From Pradoshia sp. D12 (GTDB lineage: Bacteria; Bacillota; Bacilli; Bacillales; Pradoshiaceae): a stretch of DNA of 64,000 bases. The translations under genes were made by a program, and so were the position numbers. A model generated the notes under the pieces. That model had not been told where the DNA came from. It made no database searches and was given only the letters and a program-made list of their open reading frames with translations. The DNA is taken from positions 3,661,587-3,725,586 of the forward strand of contig NZ_CP044545.1 in assembly GCF_008935075.1 (NCBI RefSeq). Reading direction: 5' to 3'. This document shows, one piece after another, positions 28,038 through 36,685 of the stretch (positions are counted from its first letter, which is position 1; every line of letters begins with the position of its first letter).

Positions 28038-29271
28038 TATTCACAGTACCTACCTTCATCTCATTCAATATTTTTTTGTAATTTTCAACCACATATAATA
28101 CATCCTCTTTACTTAATAAAGTATGAAGAGGGAGAGTAATCTCATTAACGTACTGCTTATATGCATTAGGATAGTCCTCAATATAGAAACCTAAATTCTT
28201 ATAGGCAGTAAACATTGGTAGTGGTTTATAGTGTACATTACATGCAATGCCTGCCTCTGCCATTTTAACAATTATCTCGTTTCGTTGTTCTTCACTGATT
28301 CCTGGAATCCTTGTTAAATAAAGATGACCGGATGATGTGAAATCTTCACCGTAATGTTGTAAATGTTGAATTCCTAGCGGTAATAACTCTTTATCATACA
28401 TTTCGATTATCGTTTTTCGTTTCTCTAATAAGCTCTTATATCTATTAAGTTGAATCAATCCAAACCCAGCCATAATATCGGTCATATTGCACTTATAAGC
28501 CGGGTAAATAATATCATATTCCCAAGCACCTTTTTGTGTTTTCGCTAGCGCATCTTTCGATTGTCCATGTAGACTGTATAACATATATTGCTTGTATAAC
28601 CACTCATCATCTAATCCAAGGTCGTTACGCCAAACAACTGCCCCACCCTCAGCAGTCGTCAAATTCTTTACTGCATGAAAAGAGAAACATGTAAAATCAG
28701 CAACTTGACCACAATTCAATCCATTTCTTTGAGCCCCAAAAGCATGGGCGGCATCCGTCATTATAATGACTCTATTAAATAAACTCTGAATTTCATTATT
28801 AGGTTTAAATAGCTGTTTTTTGCTTTCTATGATTTCATAGACGAGATCATAGTTACACATCTTGCCTGCAATATCCACAGGTATAATTGCTTTGGTTCTT
28901 TCTGTAATTGCATCTGCTAATTTCGAATAATCCATTTCAAAAGAATCGGAAGCTGTGTCAACGAGCACAATTTTTGCCCCGATATGATCAATAACAGAAG
29001 CCGTTGCTGTATAGGTATAAGCTGAAGTTATTACCTCATCACCAGGACCAATCCCCAATATACGAAGAGTAAGTTCCATTGCCGCAGTTGCAGAATTTAG
29101 ACATACAGCTTTATTAGTACCAATATACTCCGCAATTTTCTTTTCAAATTCCTTTGTTTTCGGTCCTGTTGTAATCCACCCAGATTGCATAGCCTTTATA
29201 ACTTCTTCAATTTCAGCATCTGTAATATCTGGAGGGGAAAATGGGATATTTCTGAATTTAGTATTAATCAT
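28030..29271 (-). CDS. DegT/DnrJ/EryC1/StrS-type sugar aminotransferase (EpsN/PglE-like)
   Basis: 413 residues, PLP-dependent. Landmarks: GWITTGPKTKEFEKKIAEYIG, NSATAAMELTLRILGIGPGDEV, TYTATASVIDHIGAK, DAAHAFGA and the PLP lysine in FSFHAVKNLTTAEGGAVVW; C-terminal HYKPLPMF. It should transfer an amino group from glutamate to C4 of the UDP-4-keto-6-deoxy-GlcNAc made by the EpsC-type dehydratase two genes upstream in the operon. Confidence 0.9.
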   Translation of the reverse strand: MINTKFRNIPFSPPDITDAEIEEVIKAMQSGWITTGPKTKEFEKKIAEYIGTNKAVCLNSATAAMELTLRILGIGPGDEVITSAYTYTATASVIDHIGAKIVLVDTASDSFEMDYSKLADAITERTKAIIPVDIAGKMCNYDLVYEIIESKKQLFKPNNEIQSLFNRVIIMTDAAHAFGAQRNGLNCGQVADFTCFSFHAVKNLTTAEGGAVVWRNDLGLDDEWLYKQYMLYSLHGQSKDALAKTQKGAWEYDIIYPAYKCNMTDIMAGFGLIQLNRYKSLLEKRKTIIEMYDKELLPLGIQHLQHYGEDFTSSGHLYLTRIPGISEEQRNEIIVKMAEAGIACNVHYKPLPMFTAYKNLGFYIEDYPNAYKQYVNEITLPLHTLLSKEDVLYVVENYKKILNEMKVGTVNNV

Positions 29272-29280
29272 TATTATTAG

Positions 29281-29666
29281 TCCCTCTTTTTTTTAAAAAT
29301 TTATATCAAAGTAAAAGATAGTTTTAATAGTTTAGTACCTAATTAGATCTCCAATATCCAATGAACTACTAAACCACTAAAATTCCAATATCAAGTTTAG
29401 ATACCTTGTAATTACCTATAAATACATATTCGAAATGCCTCACCTAACACTCTCAGCTATGTTTCTTCCTATTATTTATTTGCTACCTCATAGAAAGTTG
29501 GTTGGCAACTTTTTTCAATCACCAACCAACATTCTGCCCCACAGATAGAAAAGACTATACTTTATCTCCATAACCTTTTCTTAGCAAGTGAGAGGTTATT
29601 TACCTTGCAAAATTAGTTTTAAATTGAATATTTGGATAGTCCACTATAAGTAGATTCAGCTTCTTT
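29281..29666. other. Internal operon gap with hairpin
   Basis: A 386-base non-coding stretch inside the exopolysaccharide operon. GTTGGTTGG (29498-29506) pairs with CCAACCAAC (29522-29530); on the minus strand only a short T-rich tail (TTTCTATG) follows. It could be a weak terminator or attenuator that lowers expression of the downstream glycosyltransferase part, or an mRNA-stabilising hairpin, or it may precede an internal promoter. No gene seen. Confidence 0.55.
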
Positions 29667-31496
29667 CTAACTACCAATCACTATCGACTGCTTCTCACCA
29701 AACTTTGTATTAGAGATTCCAACAAGCGTTTCTTTCAACTCAATAGAATCCTTATCAAGAAGCTTTTCCATTATTCCATAAAGTTCGTGCTTATCCATCG
29801 GCTCCGCTTTCCCAATAAAAATTTTCGGGAACACTTGTCCCTTCTGAACCTCATTTTCATTAAGCAGCTCTTCATACATCTTCTCACCAGGCCTTAAACC
29901 TGAGAATTTTATTCCAATTTCATCTACTGTATACCCTGAAAGAGTAATCAGGTTTTTAGCAAGATCTACAATTTTAACTGGTTCACCCATATCCAGAACA
30001 AATATTTCTCCTCCACGAGCCAATGCTCCTGCCTGCATCACAAGCCGTGAAGCTTCCGGAATCGTCATAAAGTACCTTGTAATGTCTGGATGTGTAACCG
30101 TTATAGGACCACCTGTTTGGATTTGTTTCTTAAATAATGGAATAACACTGCCGCGGCTACCTAACACATTTCCAAACCGTACTGCAACAAACTTCGTCTT
30201 ACTTTCTTTCGCTAAATTCTGAATAATCATCTCAGCAAATCGCTTTGTTGCTCCCATTACATTAGGGGGATTCACAGCCTTGTCTGTTGAAATCATTACA
30301 AAAGTACCAATCCCAAACGTATCTGCCGCTTCTGCTACATTCCGAGTGCCTAGAATATTGTTTTTCACAGCTTCTCTCGGATTATATTCCATCAACGGGA
30401 CATGCTTGTGTGCTGCCGCATGATAAATAACGTCTGGTTTATATTCGTCCATCACATCAAAAATTCGATTTCGATCCTGTATATCTGCAATAATCGGAAC
30501 TATTTCAATAGATTCACCATATTGTTTTCTTAATTCCATATCGATTAAATAAATGCTGTTTTCTCCATGTCCCAACAACAGGAGTTTACCTGGAGTAAAC
30601 TTGCATATTTGACGACATATTTCAGAACCAATCGAGCCTCCAGCACCTGTAACTAGAATAGTTTTTCCTTCCACATATTCAGAAATACTACTAATATCCA
30701 GCTGAATTGGTTCGCGTCCTAATAAATCCTCAACTTCTACATCCCTAAACTGTGTGACGGATACATTGCCAGACATGATTTCTTCAATCATTGGCATGAT
30801 TTGAACCTTCGCCATTGTTTTTGAGCATTCCTCGTAAATACGTTTTATCTCACCCTTTGACAGGGATGGAATTGCAATAATAATGACTTCAATCTCATGT
30901 AAGGCAACAGCCATTGGAATAAAGGCCGTATCACCTATCACTGGTAACCCGTGGAATTCAAGTCTTTGTTTATTTGAATCATCATCAATAAAGGCAACAG
31001 GTAGTAAATCAGAGTCCACCTTATGAAGCAGTTGTCTTGCTACCATAGTTCCGGCTGCACCAGCTCCAATAATTAACGTACGCTTTTTTGTTGCATCAGA
31101 TGTGTTGATGTAACGATCTCTGATAACTCTCCAGGAAAATCGTGATCCTCCGATCAAAAGAATATGAATCATCCAGGTGATTCCTAAAGCCCGTACGTAC
31201 ACATCCTGAAAAACGATTAGCTGAATGACAGAAGTCGTTAAAATTGATAACGTAACTGCTGTTACTATCGCAATTAACTCTCGTACACTCGCATATTCCC
31301 ATGCCTTGTTATAAAGTTTATAGATAAATGCATATACATGATGGCAGATTAATAATGCTAGAGAGGTAATTAATAAGGTTTCCATTTTGAAAATTCCCAA
31401 ATACGGATGAAGGATAAGGTAACTGCAATAAATAGCTGTCAACACGATAAGGGAGTCTAATAGGACCAATGTGGTCAGCCTTTTCCGGTATGTCAC
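29667..31496 (-). CDS. epsC: Membrane-bound nucleotide-sugar 4,6-dehydratase (EpsC/PglF/CapD type)
   Basis: 609 residues. Four N-terminal membrane helices, a first Rossmann domain (LIIGAGAAGTMVARQLL) and a C-terminal dehydratase domain (about 285-590) with TGAGGSIGSEICRQI and STDKAVNPPNVMGATKRFAE. Converts UDP-GlcNAc to the 4-keto-6-deoxy sugar. With the aminotransferase, the acetyltransferase and the priming transferase this gives a bacillosamine-like first sugar. GTG start behind AGGAG. Length is close to B. subtilis EpsC (598). Confidence 0.9.
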   Translation of the reverse strand: MTYRKRLTTLVLLDSLIVLTAIYCSYLILHPYLGIFKMETLLITSLALLICHHVYAFIYKLYNKAWEYASVRELIAIVTAVTLSILTTSVIQLIVFQDVYVRALGITWMIHILLIGGSRFSWRVIRDRYINTSDATKKRTLIIGAGAAGTMVARQLLHKVDSDLLPVAFIDDDSNKQRLEFHGLPVIGDTAFIPMAVALHEIEVIIIAIPSLSKGEIKRIYEECSKTMAKVQIMPMIEEIMSGNVSVTQFRDVEVEDLLGREPIQLDISSISEYVEGKTILVTGAGGSIGSEICRQICKFTPGKLLLLGHGENSIYLIDMELRKQYGESIEIVPIIADIQDRNRIFDVMDEYKPDVIYHAAAHKHVPLMEYNPREAVKNNILGTRNVAEAADTFGIGTFVMISTDKAVNPPNVMGATKRFAEMIIQNLAKESKTKFVAVRFGNVLGSRGSVIPLFKKQIQTGGPITVTHPDITRYFMTIPEASRLVMQAGALARGGEIFVLDMGEPVKIVDLAKNLITLSGYTVDEIGIKFSGLRPGEKMYEELLNENEVQKGQVFPKIFIGKAEPMDKHELYGIMEKLLDKDSIELKETLVGISNTKFGEKQSIVIGS

Positions 31497-31555
31497 GTTC
31501 TAACATCTCTCCTCTAAAAAAGACCGATACAAAGTCCGGTCTTCTCCAAAATAGT

Positions 31556-32431
31556 TTATTTTTTAATTAAGTTTACTTTTTCTTCCATAAAACGTAATAA
31601 ATCCGAGCGCAAAGTTTCATCCTGAAGGGCAAACTCAATCGATGTTTCAATAAATCCTAATTTCTCGCCAACATCATATCGTTTCCCATCGAAGTCATAG
31701 GCAAATACGCGCTGAATTTCATTTAGCTTTTGAATCGCATCTGTTAGCTGAATCTCTCCACCAGCCCCTATATTCTGCTCACCTAAAAACGTAAAGATTT
31801 CGGGACGCAATATGTATCTACCCATGATGGCAAGATTAGATGGAGCCGTACCTTTTTCCGGTTTTTCCACAAAGCTCTTCACCTGATAACGGCGGCCTTT
31901 TTGCTCTGTCGGATCAATGATTCCGTAGCGATTTGTTTCTTCCATTGGCACATGCTGTACACCTATAATAGAAGAAAAAGTCTTTTCATATTCATCCATT
32001 AACTGACGAAGGCATGGCTTGTCTGCCTGGACAATATCATCACCAAGTAAAACAGCAAATGGCTCATCCCCAATAAAATTCCGTGCACACCAAATTGCGT
32101 GACCGAGTCCCTTTGGCTCTTTTTGGCGGATATAATGGATATCGACCTTGGAAGGAGCCTGTACTTTTTCGAGAAGATCAAACTTGCCCTTTTCCATCAA
32201 GTTATTCTCTAAATCATACGCATGATCGAAATGGTCCTCGATAGATCTCTTTCCTTTACCGGTCACAATAATGATATCCTCAATTCCAGATTCAATCGCT
32301 TCCTCCACAATATATTGAATCGTTGGCTTATCAACAATCGGCAGCATTTCCTTCGGCATCGCTTTTGTCGCAGGCAGGAATCGTGTTCCAAGTCCGGCAG
32401 CTGGTATAATTGCTTTCCTTACTTTTTTCAA
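31556..32431 (-). CDS. gtaB: UTP--glucose-1-phosphate uridylyltransferase (copy 2, in the exopolysaccharide operon)
   Basis: A 291-residue protein with the same [20 protein letters not shown] signature as the gene at 990-1868 and near-identical sequence over much of its length. The TTG at 32431 is taken as the start because AAGGAGG lies 7 bases before it; an upstream TTG would put this site inside the gene. It lies between the structured leader at 32643-32760 and the epsC-like gene, so it supplies UDP-glucose (and through galE UDP-galactose) under operon control. Confidence 0.95.
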   Translation of the reverse strand: MKKVRKAIIPAAGLGTRFLPATKAMPKEMLPIVDKPTIQYIVEEAIESGIEDIIIVTGKGKRSIEDHFDHAYDLENNLMEKGKFDLLEKVQAPSKVDIHYIRQKEPKGLGHAIWCARNFIGDEPFAVLLGDDIVQADKPCLRQLMDEYEKTFSSIIGVQHVPMEETNRYGIIDPTEQKGRRYQVKSFVEKPEKGTAPSNLAIMGRYILRPEIFTFLGEQNIGAGGEIQLTDAIQKLNEIQRVFAYDFDGKRYDVGEKLGFIETSIEFALQDETLRSDLLRFMEEKVNLIKK

Positions 32432-32642
32432 GGTGTAGCCTCCTTTTCTCAATCACTATATATAACGAATCATATATTTTACATTTACAGGAAAAACATC
32501 TAGGTATAAGTTCTTAATTACCAAAAATAACTAAAAATTATTAGACAATTACAATTACTATGTTTCATAATCAATATTAAGGGTATTTAATTTCGTATTT
32601 TTATAGTCGTTTTTATTTTTTATCACTTACATATTAATAAAT

Positions 32643-32760
32643 ATGGGCATCTAACCCACCCTCACACCATCCTACCGATGACTTGCATCTAAGGAAGTTT
32701 ATCATACTTCCCACAGCATGGCCGAGTGTCTCCTTTGATAACGGCTAGGAGGCATCACCT
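32643..32760 (-). ncRNA. Candidate structured leader RNA in the position of the EAR element
   Basis: Between the ywqE-like phosphatase and gtaB lies about 120 non-coding bases that are GC-richer than their flanks. On the minus strand they contain a perfect hairpin (GGAAGT, loop ATGATAA, ACTTCC), an upstream CTCCT/AGGAG pair and a TGGG/CCCA pair near the 3' end. In B. subtilis an exopolysaccharide-associated RNA (EAR) with processive antitermination activity lies within the eps operon, between the kinase gene epsB and epsC. Position and size match; I could not verify the EAR consensus by eye. Confidence 0.5.
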
Positions 32761-32774
32761 AAATTGGTTCATCA

Positions 32775-33539
32775 TTAAAATAACCCTAAAAACTTACGCT
32801 GTCTGACTGGCTGCGGCATTTCTCTCATGATTGTCTGCCCGCTAATGAGTAACTCTGCATTTTCTTCAAAATAATAGATTTGGTCCAAACCAAATTGTTT
32901 CTCAATTTCATCTAATGCTTGGTTCATCCAAAATTGTCTTGTTGATACATTATGTGCATCGGATGACACAAAATGAATTAAGTTAGAAGATAGTAAATCC
33001 ATTGATACTTTTTTTATTTTCTTCCCAAACTTACCTGCAATACTGCCGCACGTAAGCTGAGTGCTGACGCCCTTTTGGACAAAGTCATAAAGGAGATTTG
33101 GATTTTCAACAATGGCCATATTCCGTTCCGGATGAACCAGAATTGGATTAATACCTTTTTGTTGAAGTTCAAAAAATAATGTACTTGCATACCTTGGTAT
33201 ATGATTTGAAGGAAATTCAATCAAGAGATAAGAGGAATGGTTTATTGTTTGAATCAAACCCTGCTCCAGATCCTCGAGCAATTCACCGTACACCCTGACC
33301 TCTTGGCCGGGGAGAACCTTTAATGGAATTTGGTTTTTCTCCAAATGTTCATTTAATTGATCAATCTCGGGTAATAGTTTTGTTCTTATATTTTCGTACG
33401 CACCATTTTTATGATGCGGGGTTGCGATGATTGTGTCGATACCTTCGCTCACAGCAAGCCTGGCCATGTCTATTGAATCCTTTAAACTCTGTGCACCATC
33501 ATCTACACCTGGCAGGATATGACTATGTATGTCAATCAT
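32775..33539 (-). CDS. ywqE: Tyrosine-protein phosphatase of the PHP family (YwqE/CpsB type)
   Basis: 254 residues when started at the ATG at 33539, the family length. PHP metal-binding motifs: MIDIHSHILPGVDDGAQ at the N-terminus, TPHHKNG, and HPERN, SDAHN further on. Removes phosphate from the C-terminal tyrosine cluster of the partner kinase encoded upstream. A GTG at 33599 would add 20 residues, but that segment is not part of the family and has no ribosome binding site. Confidence 0.92.
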   Translation of the reverse strand: MIDIHSHILPGVDDGAQSLKDSIDMARLAVSEGIDTIIATPHHKNGAYENIRTKLLPEIDQLNEHLEKNQIPLKVLPGQEVRVYGELLEDLEQGLIQTINHSSYLLIEFPSNHIPRYASTLFFELQQKGINPILVHPERNMAIVENPNLLYDFVQKGVSTQLTCGSIAGKFGKKIKKVSMDLLSSNLIHFVSSDAHNVSTRQFWMNQALDEIEKQFGLDQIYYFEENAELLISGQTIMREMPQPVRQRKFLGLF

Positions 33540-33626
33540 TTCATCAAGCAACCCCAATCGTTGTATATTTATTCCAATCAATGAATCTATCTTACTCACT
33601 TTTAATGGAAAAGTCTAGTTAATTTG

Positions 33627-34325
33627 CTACTTCTTACCGTAATAATAGTACGTATTATCCTTCATTTTTTTGTTATTAAGAACAGCACCTAGGATTTTAG
33701 CCCCAGTTTTCAATAATAATTCCTTCGTTTTGATAGCATCGTCTATCTGTGTTCGTCCGCTGCTTACTACTAGAACGACTCCCTGGCAAAGATTCGCAAT
33801 AATTTGCGCATCGGTTACGGCAGTCACTGGCGGTGTATCAACAATAATGACATCAAAGTGCTCCTTTGCCTGATTAATTAAATCAGTCATCGCTCTTGAT
33901 GATAGCAACTCTGCCGGGTTTGGCGGGAGCGGTCCGCTTGTCAGTACATGTAAGCCCAAAGGCTCAACAATTTGTAATGCTTTATCAAACTCTATTTGTC
34001 TCGTTAATACACTTGTTAATCCTACACTGTTCGTAAATGAGAACGTATAATGCGAAGAGGGTTTGCGCAGGTCGGCATCTATAAATAAAGTCCTTTTTCC
34101 CTGCTGAGCAAAAGTCACGGCGATATTGGCAGCAGTTGTCGATTTTCCCTCAGTCGGTCCTGAGGATGTAATCATAATCGTTTGCATTTCCTCGTCTACC
34201 GAAGAAAATTGAATATTTGTTCTCAGCGTACGAAACTGCTCCGAAATCGGTGATTTTTGTTCAAAATACGTGACAAGCTTCCTTTGATTGCCGTTACCGA
34301 TCTGTTTACTTTTCTTACGCGCCAT
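33627..34325 (-). CDS. ywqD: Bacterial tyrosine kinase (YwqD/CapB/EpsB type)
   Basis: 232 residues. ITSSGPTEGKSTTAANIAVTFAQ (Walker A), FIDADLRKP (Walker A'), VIVDTPPV (Walker B) and a C-terminal tyrosine cluster (NTYYYYGKK) for autophosphorylation. Needs the membrane modulator encoded just upstream; together they control chain length and activity of polysaccharide enzymes. Start at the ATG at 34325 behind GAGGTG; it overlaps the modulator gene by 11 bases. Confidence 0.93.
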   Translation of the reverse strand: MARKKSKQIGNGNQRKLVTYFEQKSPISEQFRTLRTNIQFSSVDEEMQTIMITSSGPTEGKSTTAANIAVTFAQQGKRTLFIDADLRKPSSHYTFSFTNSVGLTSVLTRQIEFDKALQIVEPLGLHVLTSGPLPPNPAELLSSRAMTDLINQAKEHFDVIIVDTPPVTAVTDAQIIANLCQGVVLVVSSGRTQIDDAIKTKELLLKTGAKILGAVLNNKKMKDNTYYYYGKK

Positions 34326-35058
34326 GCTGTTCACCTCTTCCTGATCGCTTCGCTCTTGCTCTTGACTCCATCTGTGTATTGCTTGTTTCAATGACACCAA
34401 TTACACCAATTATCGGTAAATCGAGGATTCGTTCGATATCCTGCTCGGTTTTAATTGTATTATCCAAATAATCCATTAAGAAGGCTATTCCGACACCAAT
34501 CATTAATCCGACTACCATCGCAATCGCGATATTAAGTAGTGGCTGCGGTTTTATTGGTGATGCATTCTCTGAAACCGTTGCCTTCGCTAGGATACTGACA
34601 TTATCGACATTCATGATATCGACAATCTCTTCTTTGAAAATCTCCGCTGTTGTATTAGCTATTTTCGCCGCCATGTGCGGATCCTCGTCTGTAACGGAAA
34701 CATTCACTACCTGAGAATTTTGTTCACTGGCAACGGTGATTTTATTAGTCAGTTCACCCGCTGATAAATCCAAATTTAATTTCTCAATGACTTTATCTAA
34801 TATGGCTGGACTCTTCATAATGACGTTGTATGTTTCGATGAGTTGTAGATTCGTTTGAACCTCATTGTAGTTATAAGCAGTTTCTTCACCCTTCGCTTGA
34901 TTGACAAGCAGCTGTGTGGAAGATTGATAGATTGGAGTTAAAATAAAAAAGCTTGTTACTCCGCTAATCAAAACTGCCAAAACGGTAATCATGATGATGA
35001 ACCATGCACGTTTTTTTAAGGTTTCAAATAAATCCTTCAAGCTGATAGTTTCTTCCAT
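34315..35058 (-). CDS. ywqC: Chain-length determinant / tyrosine-kinase modulator (YwqC/CapA/EpsA type)
   Basis: 247 residues with two membrane helices (about 19-39 and 172-193), a periplasm-side Wzz domain between them and the Pro-containing SPIKPQPLLNIAIAMVVGLMIG before the second helix. The cytoplasmic tail activates the kinase encoded next. First gene of the operon; ATG behind GGAGGATGAA. Confidence 0.92.
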   Translation of the reverse strand: MEETISLKDLFETLKKRAWFIIMITVLAVLISGVTSFFILTPIYQSSTQLLVNQAKGEETAYNYNEVQTNLQLIETYNVIMKSPAILDKVIEKLNLDLSAGELTNKITVASEQNSQVVNVSVTDEDPHMAAKIANTTAEIFKEEIVDIMNVDNVSILAKATVSENASPIKPQPLLNIAIAMVVGLMIGVGIAFLMDYLDNTIKTEQDIERILDLPIIGVIGVIETSNTQMESRARAKRSGRGEQHGA

Positions 35059-35617
35059 TTCATCCTCCGATTGACATAATATTAAACATTATACAATAAA
35101 ACAACAATAACTTATCTGTTTTTTGTTAATTTTATATATTTTTTATAATATTTGCCGTAAATATATTGTGTATCAAATGATATGTCGTTTAGTCTTAAAG
35201 CTAGTGAGTAATATCACAGTTTGTGCGAAAATAAAATTCAACGTCTCGTATACTCTACGTTCTGAAAACTTCCATTACTAAGATAATTGAAAATGCGTAA
35301 TTTTTAAAGTGGAAAATAATACTTAAATTTTAGAAATATGTTTATTGTAATAATACACTTTATTCTCTAATTTTAATACTAAAGAAGACGACTTTTAATT
35401 TCTTAATTACTTATCTTTATATATTTATAGTCATTATCTAAATCTTACTTTATGTCAGACTCTTTAAAAAAATCTACGTCTGCGTTAAACTGTAATTGAG
35501 TCAACCTACTAACTCCTTTCTACTTTTTGGGTAAATGAAACAGTGATACTAATAGAGGGAATTAGACTTATTTATTCAAAACAATAAAAATCATATTTGT
35601 CAGCTGGAGGATGGAAC
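35059..35617. promoter_or_regulatory. Divergent regulatory region upstream of the exopolysaccharide operon
   Basis: About 560 AT-rich non-coding bases between the leftward operon and the rightward SGNH gene. A perfect TATAAT -10 hexamer for the operon is present on the minus strand (35088-35093), about 30 bases before the first start codon; no good -35 is seen 17 bases upstream, which suggests an activator-dependent or alternative promoter. No reading frame of note. Confidence 0.45.
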
Positions 35618-36382
35618 ATGAAATATGTCACAATATTTTTCCTTACAATATTCACCGTTCTTGTTATAGTTTTTGGACAGTCATACTGGAGTAATCAAAT
35701 TGAACAAACTGTTGCTATGGAGAATGAAAAGAAGCAAGCTGAACCCAAAAAAGAAGAGAATCCCTCCTCTCAATTTGAAATTGTAGAAAATGAGGAACTT
35801 AAGAGCGCCCTTGAAAAAGGGGTTAGCAACCATAAAAAAGCTAACATCTTGATTGCCGGCTCCAAAGCATTAGGAGATCAGGATAGCGGTTTAGGAAAAA
35901 CAATTAGCCAGGAAATAAAGGATGAATTTGAAGATAGCGTAAAGGTATCTTACATAGAGTTTGCCGGCACCTCCACCGAATTAATAGAAGAAGGCTTAAT
36001 CAGTGATTATCAAGAAACGAAGCCAGATGTTCTTATTCTTGAAACTCTGACCCTGGCTGATAATGGCAATGTTGAAGTGGAGGATAATCACGATAATATT
36101 TCTACTATCATTGAAGAATTACAATCGATCAATGAGGATCTTTACGTGATTCTTATGCCTACTCATCCTATCCCAAATGCCACTATCTATCCGAAACAAG
36201 TGGACGCATTAAAGGAATATGCGGCAGAAAATGATTATACATACATAGATCACTGGGAAGCTTGGCCTGATTATACGAATGAAGCCGAGTTGATGGAATA
36301 TTTGAATGAGGATAAGAGCGCTCCAAATGAAAAAGGGATAGAGATTTGGAGTAAAGAGGTCTTGAAGTTATTTGGAATATAA
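35618..36382 (+). CDS. Membrane-anchored SGNH/GDSL-hydrolase-like protein
   Basis: 254 residues starting at the ATG at 35618, 7 bases after GGAGG; the upstream TTG would include this site. One N-terminal membrane helix (FFLTIFTVLVIVFG), a Glu/Lys-rich linker, then an SGNH-type domain: NILIAGSKALGDQDSGLGK (block I, Ser), EFAGTSTELIEEG, LETLTLADNG, ILMPTHPIP and YIDHWEAW at the C-terminal catalytic block. Proteins of this kind beside exopolysaccharide operons may deacetylate or edit the polymer outside the cell; that role is inferred. Confidence 0.75.
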   Translation: MKYVTIFFLTIFTVLVIVFGQSYWSNQIEQTVAMENEKKQAEPKKEENPSSQFEIVENEELKSALEKGVSNHKKANILIAGSKALGDQDSGLGKTISQEIKDEFEDSVKVSYIEFAGTSTELIEEGLISDYQETKPDVLILETLTLADNGNVEVEDNHDNISTIIEELQSINEDLYVILMPTHPIPNATIYPKQVDALKEYAAENDYTYIDHWEAWPDYTNEAELMEYLNEDKSAPNEKGIEIWSKEVLKLFGI

Positions 36383-36458
36383 TAAGAAGAAAGCACTGAA
36401 GATAAGATATGTATTTTCGATGTGTATTAATTAAACTTATAGAGTTACTAATTACTTA

Positions 36459-36483
36459 AGCACCCATTTTGGGTGTTTTTTTG
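36459..36483 (+). terminator. Terminator after the SGNH gene
   Basis: CACCC / GGGTG stem with an ATTTT loop and seven T. Confidence 0.8.
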
Positions 36484-36685
36484 TTTTGAGTCTAATCCAA
36501 TACAATCACCACATCACTCTTTCCTCTCTCCACTAAAATATATTTCAGGAAATACTGCTCACTAAAAAATTTAGATATCCTATTTTCATCCTAGTTTTTT
36601 TACATTCTTTTACAAACCTCTTTAAATCTATTCGATTCATCCGATGAAAAGAAAAGAATAAATAAAAAAAGAGGTGAAAGAACTT

